DNA of 61,225 bases from an uncultured Eubacteriales bacterium (GTDB taxonomy: Bacteria > Bacillota > Clostridia > Oscillospirales > Acutalibacteraceae), in NCBI GenBank assembly GCA_934476085.1, contig CAKSNE010000010.1:1-61225 (forward strand), written 5' to 3'. Positions 1-7,857 of this stretch are shown in pieces. A model generated the notes under the pieces. It saw nothing but the letters and a program-made list of their open reading frames with translations, was not told the DNA's origin and ran no database searches. The translations under genes were made by a program, and so were the position numbers. Positions within the stretch are counted from its first letter, which is position 1, and each line of letters starts with the position of its first letter.

Positions 1-231
1 CAATCTATGATAATCGTTACATTCGTTTTTTGCCACTTTAAGTAACCATAATTTTATATGTTTCTCGCTTGAAAATTCTTTGTCGGTTTGATATAACTTT
101 AAAAATGTATTTTGAAAACAATCTTTCGCCACATCAACGTTATGAGTCCAAACAACACACATTTTTGTTATATCATCAGCAAAAAGTTTCACAACATCTT
201 CATATTCCATTCCAGAATATTTCTTTTGCAT
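1..231 (-). CDS. ECF-type RNA polymerase sigma factor, N-terminal part (cut by window edge)
   Basis: An open frame of 77 codons runs from ATG at 231 to the window edge without a stop. A good ribosome site (AAGGAG) lies just upstream. The peptide reads as sigma-70 region 2: after a short lead comes a segment with DCFQNTFLKLY, the counterpart of the DAFQETFLKL motif in ECF factors, then KLWLLKVAKNEC, which matches the conserved core-binding/-10 recognition helices. Region 4 must lie outside the window. ECF factors redirect RNA polymerase to stress or envelope regulons. No anti-sigma gene is visible, so the signal cannot be inferred. The family call is fairly firm; the specific role is unknown. 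Confidence 0.75.
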   Translation of the reverse strand, partial: MQKKYSGMEYEDVVKLFADDITKMCVVWTHNVDVAKDCFQNTFLKLYQTDKEFSSEKHIKLWLLKVAKNECNDYHRL

Positions 232-339
232 AATTCTTTCTCCTTTTTTTATTAATATGCGCATATTTAGAGTTTTTTGTTCTCTATAAATACATACGGA
301 TAAAACTAAGAAATAGTTGCATAAATTTAAAAAAATCAT

Positions 340-376
340 CAAAAAATCCGCCTACTTAACGTAGACGGATTTTTAA
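340..376 (-). terminator. Intrinsic terminator after the PFOR gene
   Basis: A hairpin with arms AAAAATCCG.CTAC and GTAG.CGGATTTTT and a short TTAA loop lies 13 bases past the PFOR stop. It is A/T-flanked on both sides, so it could also stop transcripts from the plus strand. Confidence 0.75.
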
Positions 377-388
377 AGTGTAACCTAA

Positions 389-3300
389 TTATTTGTTACC
401 ATAGAGTTCGCCGAGACGGAGTAAATGATTGTATCTTTCAACAGATGTTTCTTCTGCTTTCTTGAACAATACTTTTGCTCTTTCTGGGAATGAACGAGTA
501 AGTGATGAGTATCTAGCCTCGCCCATAATGAAGTCTTGATAACTTGTTGTAGGTGCTTTGCTATCCATTGAGAATGGATTTTTGCCTTCTGCTTTAAGTG
601 CAGGATTGAAGCGGAACATATTCCAGTAACCGCAGTCAACAGCTTTCTTCATTTCAGCCTGACAGTTAACCATACCACCCTTAATGCTATGCATTTCACA
701 AGGAGCATAACCGATGATAAGTGATGGACCCGGATAAGCTTCAGCTTCACGGATTGCTTTAAGAGTTTGATTTGCATCAGCACCCATAGCAATTTGTGCT
801 ACATAGATATAGCCGTAAGACATAGCGATTTCAGCAAGACTCTTCTTAGCGATTGCTTTACCTGCAGCAGCAAACTGTGCTACCTGACCGATATTAGATG
901 CTTTAGAAGCCTGTCCGCCTGTATTTGAGTAAACCTCAGTATCGAATACCATAATGTTGATATCCTGACCTTGAGCGAGTACATGGTCAACACCGCCGAA
1001 ACCGATATCGTAAGCCCAACCGTCACCGCCGAAGATCCAGATAGATTTCTTAGATAAGTAGTCTTTATTATCGAGAACATCTTTGCAGATTTCGCAATCA
1101 GCGTTCTGTTTTTCAAGAGCAGCTACGAGTTTATCAGTAGCAACTGAGTTTTTCTCGCCATCGTCAACAGTATCAAGATACTCTTTAGCGGCAGCTTTTA
1201 CATCATCAGCAGCTTTATCTGATTCAACAATCTGTTTAACATCATCAATAAGACGATTTCTGATTGCTTTTTGACCAAGATACATACCGTAACCATGCTC
1301 AGCGTTATCTTCAAACAATGAGTTAGCCCAAGCAGGACCTTTACCCTCTTTGTTTACAGTGTATGGTGATGTAGCAGCAGGACCACCCCAAATTGAAGAA
1401 CAACCTGTTGCGTTAGAGATGTACATTCTGTCACCGAACAACTGTGTGATAAGACGAGCGTAAGAAGTTTCAGCACAACCTGCACAAGAACCTGAGAACT
1501 CAAGTAATGGTTGTTTGTACTGTGAAGTAATTGCATTGATGTTAGCAGTAACTTCTTTCTTCTCAGTAACTTTAGATACACAATAATCAAATACTGCTTG
1601 TTGATCTTCTTGTGATTCACGAGGTACCATTTTAAGTGATTTTGTAGGACAAACGCCAACACAAACACCACAACCCATACAATCCATTGGAGATACTGCA
1701 AGAGTATAAGCATAATTTGTTTTTAATACCGGTTTAGCACCAATCTTCATATTATCAGGAGCAGCTTTAACTTCTTCTTCTGATAAAGCGTAAGGTCTGA
1801 TTGTAGCATGTGGACATACAAATGCACATTTGTTACAACCTACGCAAGTTTCGTTATTCCATTCAGGAACATTTACAGCAACGCCACGTTTTTCATAAGC
1901 AGCAGCACCTTGTTCAAATGTACCGTCAACATGGTCAACGAATGCAGATACAGGAAGAGCGTCACCATCCATTTTAGCAACAGGTTTCATAATGGTATCT
2001 ACCATTTTAACGAGTTTAGCAGGACCTTCTTCTTTTTCTGCTACTGTGTTATCAGTTGCATTAGCCCAATCTGCCGGAACATCAATCTTAACGAATGCGC
2101 CAAAGCCTGCGTCAATAGCCTTATGGTTCATATCAACGATGTTTTGACCTTTTTTAAGGAATGATTTTGTAGCAGCGTCTTTCATATATTGGATTGCTTC
2201 GTCTTTAGGAAGAACGTTAGCAAGAGCAAAGAAAGCAGCCTGAAGAATTGTGTTAGTTCTCTTACCAAGACCGATTTCAACAGCCAAGTCAATAGCATTA
2301 ACTGTGTAAAGCTGAATGTTATTTTTAGCGATATACTGTTTAGTTTCAGCATTAAGATGAGTGTTAAGTTCATCTGCTGACCATTGACAGTTAATTAAGA
2401 ATACACCGCCCGGTTTAACATCGTTAACCATTTTATATCCTTTAAGAATATATGATGGGTTATGACAAGCAACAAAGTCTGCTTTATTGATGTAGTAAGG
2501 GCTCTTAATAGGTTTGTCGCCAAAACGCAAGTGAGAAACTGTAATACCACCGGTTTTCTTTGAGTCATACTGGAAGTATGCTTGTACATATTTATCAGTA
2601 TGGTCACCGATGATTTTGATTGAGTTTTTGTTAGCACCAACAGTACCGTCACCGCCAAGACCCCAGAATTTACATTCGATAGTGCCTTCAGCAGCAGTGT
2701 TTGGTGATGGTTTTTCTTCGAGAGAAAGATTTGTAACATCATCATCAATACCGATAGTGAATTGATGTTTAGGCTCGTCTTTAGCCAATTCCTCATATAC
2801 AGCGAATACGCTTGAAGGAGGAGTATCTTTTGAACCAAGACCGTAACGACCGCCGATAACTTTAGCGTCAACGCCGTGTGTTGCAAGTGAAGTAACAACA
2901 TCAAGGTAAAGTGGTTCACCAAGTGAGCCAGGCTCTTTTGTTCTGTCAAGAACTGCAATTTTCTTAGCAGTAGCAGGGATTGCTTCTACCAATTTTTCAG
3001 CAGAGAACGGACGATAAAGTCTTACTTTAACAAGACCGACTTTTTGACCTGCTGCTGTTAAGTAGTCAATAACTTCTTCTGCAACGTCACAGATTGAACC
3101 CATTGCTACGATAACTCTGTCAGCGTCAGGAGCACCATAGTAGTTAAAGAGTTTATAGTCAGTGCCGAGTTTAGCATTAACTTTATCCATATATTCTTCT
3201 ACAATACCAGGAACTGCTTCGTAATATTTGTTACAAGCTTCTCTGTGTTGGAAGAAGATATCACCGTTTTCGTGTGAACCACGCATAACAGGATGTTCAG

Positions 3301-3928
3301 GATTTAATGCTCTTTCTCTGAATGCTTTAACTGCATCCATATCGCACATTTCTTTTAAATCTTCATAATCCCAAACTTCGATTTTCTGAATTTCATGAGA
3401 AGTTCTGAAACCATCAAAGAAGTTGATGAATGGAACTCTGCCTTTGATTGCTGCTAAGTGAGCAACGGCACCAAGATCCATAACTTCTTGTGGGTTAGTT
3501 TCAGCGAGCATTGCAAAACCTGTTTGACGACATGCGTAAACATCAGAATGGTCGCCGAAAATGTTAAGAGCATGTGAAGCTACACATCTTGCAGAAACAT
3601 GGAAAACTGTTGGTAACAATTCACCAGCAATTTTGTACATGTTAGGAATCATAAGTAAAAGACCTTGTGATGCGGTGTAAGTAGTAGTAAGTGCACCGGC
3701 AGCAAGCGAGCCGTGTACTGTACCTGAAGCACCGGCTTCAGACTGCATTTCAGCAACATTAACTGTTGTACCGAAAATGTTTTTCAAACCCTGTGCAGAC
3801 CATTGGTCAACATAGTCAGCCATAGGGCTGGATGGTGTGATAGGATAAATACCTGCAACTTCAGTAAACGCATAAGATACATGAGCTGCCGCATTGTTAC
3901 CATCCATGGTTTTCATTTTTCTTGCCAT
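389..3928 (-). CDS. nifJ: Pyruvate:ferredoxin (flavodoxin) oxidoreductase, single-chain
   Basis: This 1179-residue enzyme oxidatively decarboxylates pyruvate to acetyl-CoA and CO2 and passes electrons to ferredoxin or flavodoxin in the cytosol. Its length is typical of the single-chain homodimeric form. The N-terminal pyrimidine-binding domain carries the TEVAGIYPITPSS motif. Two 4Fe-4S motifs of the CxxCxxCxxxCP type sit near residues 693 (CVGCNKCAFVCP) and 748 (CMGCGVCVGVCP). The C-terminal thiamine diphosphate domain has SGSCAGCAE (about 810) and GDGWAYDIGFGG (about 968). The start has a clear AGGAGG site. It stands alone between its own promoter and terminator. The gene is usually called por, pfor or nifJ. 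Its presence points to anaerobic fermentative metabolism. Confidence 0.97.
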   Translation of the reverse strand: MARKMKTMDGNNAAAHVSYAFTEVAGIYPITPSSPMADYVDQWSAQGLKNIFGTTVNVAEMQSEAGASGTVHGSLAAGALTTTYTASQGLLLMIPNMYKIAGELLPTVFHVSARCVASHALNIFGDHSDVYACRQTGFAMLAETNPQEVMDLGAVAHLAAIKGRVPFINFFDGFRTSHEIQKIEVWDYEDLKEMCDMDAVKAFRERALNPEHPVMRGSHENGDIFFQHREACNKYYEAVPGIVEEYMDKVNAKLGTDYKLFNYYGAPDADRVIVAMGSICDVAEEVIDYLTAAGQKVGLVKVRLYRPFSAEKLVEAIPATAKKIAVLDRTKEPGSLGEPLYLDVVTSLATHGVDAKVIGGRYGLGSKDTPPSSVFAVYEELAKDEPKHQFTIGIDDDVTNLSLEEKPSPNTAAEGTIECKFWGLGGDGTVGANKNSIKIIGDHTDKYVQAYFQYDSKKTGGITVSHLRFGDKPIKSPYYINKADFVACHNPSYILKGYKMVNDVKPGGVFLINCQWSADELNTHLNAETKQYIAKNNIQLYTVNAIDLAVEIGLGKRTNTILQAAFFALANVLPKDEAIQYMKDAATKSFLKKGQNIVDMNHKAIDAGFGAFVKIDVPADWANATDNTVAEKEEGPAKLVKMVDTIMKPVAKMDGDALPVSAFVDHVDGTFEQGAAAYEKRGVAVNVPEWNNETCVGCNKCAFVCPHATIRPYALSEEEVKAAPDNMKIGAKPVLKTNYAYTLAVSPMDCMGCGVCVGVCPTKSLKMVPRESQEDQQAVFDYCVSKVTEKKEVTANINAITSQYKQPLLEFSGSCAGCAETSYARLITQLFGDRMYISNATGCSSIWGGPAATSPYTVNKEGKGPAWANSLFEDNAEHGYGMYLGQKAIRNRLIDDVKQIVESDKAADDVKAAAKEYLDTVDDGEKNSVATDKLVAALEKQNADCEICKDVLDNKDYLSKKSIWIFGGDGWAYDIGFGGVDHVLAQGQDINIMVFDTEVYSNTGGQASKASNIGQVAQFAAAGKAIAKKSLAEIAMSYGYIYVAQIAMGADANQTLKAIREAEAYPGPSLIIGYAPCEMHSIKGGMVNCQAEMKKAVDCGYWNMFRFNPALKAEGKNPFSMDSKAPTTSYQDFIMGEARYSSLTRSFPERAKVLFKKAEETSVERYNHLLRLGELYGNK

Positions 3929-4027
3929 TGGAATATATCCTCCTAATAAAAGTTTTTTGGAACTTTATTTAACTCAGCATTAAAAGACAAAATACGCCCA
4001 ATACGCCGAGATTAAAATACCTTAATT

Positions 4028-4056
4028 ATTCTACTACTTTTTTATCAAAAAGTAAA
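4028..4056 (-). promoter_or_regulatory. Probable sigma-A promoter of the PFOR gene
   Basis: On the minus strand TTTACT (4056-4051), a 17-base spacer and TAGAAT (4033-4028) form a plausible promoter. Transcription would start near 4021 and leave a leader of about 93 bases. The -35 matches the consensus at only four positions. Confidence 0.5.
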
Positions 4057-4184
4057 TAGAAAAAACAGTAAATTATCGAAAATTTTAAAAAAATAAATAA
4101 ATTTTTTAACAAAATTACATATTTCAATCACATAGTTTAGTTTAAAAAAGATAATAATAAAATCAAACGGAGGTTTTAGATTTT

Positions 4185-4403
4185 ATGAGTAGTATTCACG
4201 AAGTAAAAATAAACACAAGAGACAGGCTTCTTAGAGCCTGGGAAAATTCGATGCAATTAGTCCGAGAATTTAAAGTTTGCGAAAAAGAAATTAAAGACGA
4301 TAAAGCAGCATCTGATATTTTCGGTAAATTTGCCGAAGAAGAAGGCGTTCACGCAGCAAAATTCAAAGATATTTTGCTTGATTACGAAACCGAACAAAAA
4401 TAA
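4185..4403 (+). CDS. Small conserved protein of 72 residues, ferritin-like helical hairpin suspected
   Basis: I do not recognise a named family. The protein is charged and predicted to be all helical: a first helix with LLRAWENSMQLVREF and a second with IFGKFAEEEGVHAAKFKDIL. The EEEGVHAAKF stretch resembles the ExxH-containing helix of rubrerythrin/ferritin-like proteins, but only one such helix is present, so a metal site would need a dimer. This is inference only. The gene has a strong ribosome site (GGAGG, 4170-4174) and its own terminator, so it looks like a real single-gene unit. There is no signal peptide or membrane segment. Confidence 0.75.
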   Translation: MSSIHEVKINTRDRLLRAWENSMQLVREFKVCEKEIKDDKAASDIFGKFAEEEGVHAAKFKDILLDYETEQK

Positions 4404-4430
4404 CCTCGGAATTTTCCGAGGTTATTTTTT
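4402..4430 (+). terminator. Intrinsic terminator after the 72-aa gene
   Basis: Arms AACCTCGGAA and TTCCGAGGTT form a near-perfect hairpin that overlaps the stop codon and is followed by six T residues. Confidence 0.85.
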
Positions 4431-4568
4431 AAACACCGATAAAAATTTGAGAAAACAACATATATCATAATCGCTGTTGTTAAAACTATAACGCTATAAA
4501 TAACCAAAGGATGTTTTTTCAATGTTTCAGCTTTTACTTTTAAAATGAAAAATATTATTTTTTACCTA

Positions 4569-4597
4569 TTGACAAAGATGTTATTCAGGTGTAAAAT
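4569..4597 (+). promoter_or_regulatory. Sigma-A promoter of the Y-family polymerase operon
   Basis: TTGACA (4569-4574), a 17-base spacer and TAAAAT (4592-4597). The start of transcription is expected near 4604, directly in front of the LexA operator at 4607-4618. Confidence 0.85.
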
Positions 4598-4606
4598 ATA
4601 GTTATC

Positions 4607-4618
4607 GAACATTTGTTC
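4607..4618 (+). promoter_or_regulatory. LexA (SOS) operator
   Basis: The palindrome GAAC-ATTT-GTTC, preceded by C, matches the Gram-positive LexA/DinR box (CGAACN4GTTCG). It lies a few bases downstream of the predicted transcription start and 23 bases before the start codon, so bound LexA would block initiation. I saw no other such box in the window. Confidence 0.88.
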
Positions 4619-4640
4619 TTTTAGCTTTAAGGTGGTATTA

Positions 4641-5894
4641 ATGGAAAAAATTATTTTGCATGTTGATTGCAACAAGTTTTATGCATCGGTTGAATGTTTG
4701 CACCGACCGGAAATAAGAAATTTACCTGTTGCAGTCGGCGGCAGCGACAAAAGCAGACACGGCATTATTCTTACTAAAAACGAAATCGCCTCTAAATATG
4801 ATTTAAAAGTCGGTGAACCGCTTTGGTCAGCAAGAAAAAAATGCCCTAATCTTGTTATTGTTCCGCCTAATTTTCCGCTTTATATGCGATTTTCTGAAAA
4901 TGTACGCAAAATTTTAGCCGATTATACCGATATTATCGAGCCTTTTGGCATTGATGAATCTTGGATAGATGTTTCCGCTACTGCCCATCTTTACGGCGGT
5001 GGTGAAAAAATAGCGAATATAATCAGAGAACGCATAAAACGAGAACTCGGCATTACCGTAAGCATCGGCGTTAGTTTTAATAAAGTTTTTGCAAAACTCG
5101 GCAGCGATTATAAAAAGCCGGACGCAGTTACTGTTATTTCAAAAGAAAATTATAAAAAAATAGTATGGCCGTTGCCCGCAAATGACCTTTTATATATCGG
5201 TCCTGCAACATATAAAAAGCTTATTAAACATTACCGTTATACTATTGGTGATGTTGCTAATACCGACCTTGAAACTTTGAAAAAATGGTTTGGCAAAATC
5301 GGAATTATGCTTCATTCTTATGCAAACGGATTTGATATTACTCCTGTTTGTAAAAATGAATTTGCACCTAGTATGAAGTCGATAAGCAATTCCACCACTA
5401 CTCCACGAGATCTTGAAACTAAAGAAGATGTAAAAGCGGTTTTGTTTGTTTTAGCCGAAAGCGTTTGTCGAAGATTGCGTGAGCAAGGCTTTAAATGTTC
5501 GGTTGTAAAATTTCACGCAAGAGATAATAAATTAACAACCGCCACAACGCAGAAAAAGTTGAAATTTCCTACCAATATAACACGAGAAATCACAGATACT
5601 GCCTATTCCCTGTTTTTGAACAATTATGATTTTAAAATTCCGCTCAGAAGTATTGGAATTGCGGTTTGTGACTTTTCTTCTGATGAAATTCCCGAACAAT
5701 ATGATTTTTTCACCGACGCTGAGAAAAAGCAAAAGCTGGAGCGAATAGATAAAACAGTCGATTTGCTAAAAAAACGCTATGGAAACTACACAATCCAACG
5801 AGCAAATTTGCTAAAAAGCACTGAAATATCACGATTTAATCCCCATTATGACCATATAATTCACCCGGTTGGTGTTTTAAAAACTAAAATTTAA
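4641..5894 (+). CDS. dinB: Y-family translesion DNA polymerase (Pol IV / UmuC-like)
   Basis: An error-prone polymerase that copies past damaged bases. The palm motifs are intact: D9 in LHVDCNKFYASVE near the N terminus, and the D-E pair in FGIDESWIDVS near residues 104-105, together the expected metal ligands. The Y of KFYASVE is the likely steric gate. A fingers segment and a little-finger domain follow, and 417 residues is normal. ATG at 4641 is chosen because AAGGTGG (4629-4635) fits it; a GTG nine bases earlier is inside that site. I see no obvious beta-clamp peptide at the C terminus. The LexA box makes it SOS-induced, and it shares an operon with a small partner 12 bases downstream. A uvrX/umuC-type name would fit as well as dinB. 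Confidence 0.92.
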   Translation: MEKIILHVDCNKFYASVECLHRPEIRNLPVAVGGSDKSRHGIILTKNEIASKYDLKVGEPLWSARKKCPNLVIVPPNFPLYMRFSENVRKILADYTDIIEPFGIDESWIDVSATAHLYGGGEKIANIIRERIKRELGITVSIGVSFNKVFAKLGSDYKKPDAVTVISKENYKKIVWPLPANDLLYIGPATYKKLIKHYRYTIGDVANTDLETLKKWFGKIGIMLHSYANGFDITPVCKNEFAPSMKSISNSTTTPRDLETKEDVKAVLFVLAESVCRRLREQGFKCSVVKFHARDNKLTTATTQKKLKFPTNITREITDTAYSLFLNNYDFKIPLRSIGIAVCDFSSDEIPEQYDFFTDAEKKQKLERIDKTVDLLKKRYGNYTIQRANLLKSTEISRFNPHYDHIIHPVGVLKTKI

Positions 5895-5906
5895 GGAGTC
5901 TTTTTG

Positions 5907-6152
5907 ATGTACCGCAAAGCCTATGTATCCGTCACAGCAAAGTTTGAAAAAGACGGAAGTATAATTCCGCAATCTATTCTTTGGGAAGACGGAACGGTTT
6001 ATGTTTTAGATAAAATCACAAATATTTGTCTTGCAGCGTCGCTAAAAGCAGGCGGCGCAGGAATTAGATATACTTGTATAATAAACGGCGTTCAAACATA
6101 TTTGTTTTTAGAAAAAGACCGCTGGTTTGTCGAAGCCAGAGATTTCAATTAA
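5907..6152 (+). CDS. Small conserved protein co-transcribed with the SOS polymerase
   Basis: No named family is recognised. The 81-residue product looks like a compact beta-rich domain: an N-terminal strand (AYVSVTAKFEKDG), a WEDGTVYVLDKI segment, then ASLKAGGAGIRYTCIINGVQTYLFLEKDRWFVEA. From memory, similar proteins sit next to Y-family polymerases in other Clostridia, in the position YolD-like proteins hold beside UmuC-type polymerases in bacilli. The sequence is not YolD-like to my eye. ATG at 5907 is chosen over TTG at 5904 because AAGGAG (5893-5898) is better spaced. It follows the polymerase by 12 bases with no promoter between, so LexA should control it too. Function is unknown; a polymerase-accessory role is an inference from position. 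Confidence 0.8.
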   Translation: MYRKAYVSVTAKFEKDGSIIPQSILWEDGTVYVLDKITNICLAASLKAGGAGIRYTCIINGVQTYLFLEKDRWFVEARDFN

Positions 6153-6182
6153 AAAAGCCTTCCAATATGGAAGGCTTTTTTT
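6151..6182 (+). terminator. Intrinsic terminator of the SOS polymerase operon
   Basis: Perfect arms AAAAAAGCCTTCC and GGAAGGCTTTTTT around a short AATAT loop overlap the stop codon. The T tract on one side and the A tract on the other make it bidirectional; the minus-strand flavoprotein gene ends at 6257. Confidence 0.9.
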
Positions 6183-6256
6183 GATGCAATTTTACTTTAA
6201 AAATTCAATACATTGTTTTTCTAAAATATGCTCTAATTCGATTTTTATAATTAAAA

Positions 6257-7633
6257 TTAATCTTTAACTTTATCGCAAATGCAGTCAGCAGCATAAAGTC
6301 CCATAGCGCCTGACTGTGAAAGTCCACGGCAAATACCTGAACCATCGCCGAGAATATAAATGCCTTCAGCCACTTCAAACTTTTTGTTGATAAACTGCGG
6401 ACGAATTGAATAATACTTATTCTCGCAACCATAAAGCAAAGTGTCGTCATTAGCAGTACCCGGAGCTACTTTATCGAGTGCATAAATAGTTTCGATAATA
6501 TTTGTCATATGACGGTGTGGCATAACCATACCAATATCGCCAGGAGTAGCCTTCAATGTAGGAATAACTGTGTTGATAGAAAGTCTGCCGGCAGTAGTTC
6601 TTCTACCTTTAACCAAGTCGCCGAAACGCTGAACAACAACGTTGCCTGCACCAACCATATTCATATCTTCTGCAATGTTAGTTGCATATTTTGTTGGCTG
6701 ATTAAATGGTTCGGTAAATTTAATAGAAGACAAGATAGCAAAGTTACAGTTATCTGATTTTTTATCAGGATCAGCGAATGAGTGACCGTTTGCAGTAACG
6801 ATACCATCGTTATTTTCGGCAGAAACATAACCACCCTGATTAAAGCAGAACATTCTGCATCTGTCTTCATAAGTTTTACTCTTATAAAGAATTTTTGGCT
6901 CGTAAATTTTTGAAGAAAATTCTTTCCAAATAATATCTTTCATTTCAACACGAACACCGATATCAACGGCATTTGCGTGAAGCGGAACACAAAAATCATT
7001 ACAGAATTTTTCAACAAAAGTAGCACCTGTTCTACCAGTTGCAACAATAATATGTTTTGCCAAATAATCGGTATTATCACAAACTATTCTATAACAATTA
7101 TCGTCCATTTTAACTTTTTTACAAGTAGTTTCGCTGAAAATATCAACGCCACGCTCACGAATTTCTTCGATAATATTGAACATTGTTTTAAAGTTTTTAT
7201 CAGTACCCAAATGGCGAACATTCATATCAAGAAGTGTCAAATTATTTTGACAGCATTTGAGTTTCAAATCGCTATTTGAATGGTAAAGTTCAGGATAATC
7301 TTCAGCGTGTTCGCTTAAAATTTTATCAACTTCATTAATATATGTGTTGGCAAGATTTTCACCTAATTCTTCACCTAAAGTACCGCCATAAGCTGTACCA
7401 AGATTGAACTTACCGTCTGAAAAAGCACCTGCACCTGCAAGACCTGATGTAATACTGCAAATACCACAATGTAAACATGGTTGAGTATCAGAAGCAGGAC
7501 ATTTACGCTTTGTTAACTCTCTACCTTTTTCGATAATAGCAACTTTTCGATTAGAATCATTATCAATAAGTCTTTTTGCAGCCATAATACCACAAATACC
7601 GCCACCGATAATTACTTCATCATAGACTCTCAT
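6257..7633 (-). CDS. FAD-dependent dehydrogenase of the COG2509 type
   Basis: A flavoprotein of about 458 residues with an N-terminal dinucleotide fold (VIIGGGICGIMAAKRL) and the family signature GAGAFSDGKFNLG near residue 70. The substrate of this family is unknown. A cysteine cluster C-x7-C-x2-C-x2-C (about C45, C53, C56, C59) precedes the signature and could bind iron-sulfur or another metal; this is inference. The C terminus carries the second FAD-binding motif (YILGDGSGICRGLSQSGAMG). ATG at 7633 is preferred to the upstream GTG at 7660 because AAAGGA lies between them at a usable distance. A related protein lies at 39488-41071 but lacks the cysteine cluster. It has its own promoter and a leader of about 160 bases. 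Confidence 0.85.
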   Translation of the reverse strand: MRVYDEVIIGGGICGIMAAKRLIDNDSNRKVAIIEKGRELTKRKCPASDTQPCLHCGICSITSGLAGAGAFSDGKFNLGTAYGGTLGEELGENLANTYINEVDKILSEHAEDYPELYHSNSDLKLKCCQNNLTLLDMNVRHLGTDKNFKTMFNIIEEIRERGVDIFSETTCKKVKMDDNCYRIVCDNTDYLAKHIIVATGRTGATFVEKFCNDFCVPLHANAVDIGVRVEMKDIIWKEFSSKIYEPKILYKSKTYEDRCRMFCFNQGGYVSAENNDGIVTANGHSFADPDKKSDNCNFAILSSIKFTEPFNQPTKYATNIAEDMNMVGAGNVVVQRFGDLVKGRRTTAGRLSINTVIPTLKATPGDIGMVMPHRHMTNIIETIYALDKVAPGTANDDTLLYGCENKYYSIRPQFINKKFEVAEGIYILGDGSGICRGLSQSGAMGLYAADCICDKVKD

Positions 7634-7663
7634 TTTCAAAAAAATCCTTTCATTAAACACTAT

Positions 7664-7697
7664 AAATGCCCCCTTATTTGAGGAGGCATTTTTTGTA
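7664..7697 (+). terminator. Terminator-like hairpin in the leader of the COG2509 gene
   Basis: Arms AAATGCCCCCT and AGGAGGCATTT pair over 11 positions with one mismatch or wobble and a short loop. On the plus strand the stem is followed by T residues, as in an intrinsic terminator, yet no plus-strand gene precedes it. On the minus strand it sits in the 5' leader about 30 bases before the start codon and lacks a good T tract. Confidence 0.6.
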
Positions 7698-7802
7698 TAA
7701 AGTAGATATATGAATCTTCTGCGCTTTCCAATATCAGAATTTCATTTATCAGAATGTAAAAGCAATGATTTTAATCAATAGTAAATCTGCACATTCCAAT
7801 TA

Positions 7803-7831
7803 ATTATAACACTATAACTTAAAAATTGCAA
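7803..7831 (-). promoter_or_regulatory. Probable promoter of the COG2509 flavoprotein gene
   Basis: On the minus strand TTGCAA (7831-7826), a 17-base spacer and a perfect TATAAT (7808-7803). Transcription should start near 7796, giving a leader of about 160 bases. Confidence 0.6.
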
Positions 7832-7857
7832 GAACTTTTTTTTGTGTAAATTTATTT

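Noticed and set aside
2395..2958. 187-codon frame inside the PFOR gene
   Set aside because: A shifted frame of a highly conserved gene, leucine-rich and without start signals.
4404..4560. Minus-strand reading with a possible membrane helix (KKHPLVIYSVIVLTTAIMIYV)
   Set aside because: The peptide looks plausible, but there is no ribosome site or good start, and the frame runs into the terminator hairpin of the 72-aa gene. It may be a decayed remnant.
7664..7697. Terminator of the YhaN-like gene on the minus strand
   Set aside because: The promoter of the next gene lies between the YhaN stop and this hairpin, and the minus-strand side has no T tract.
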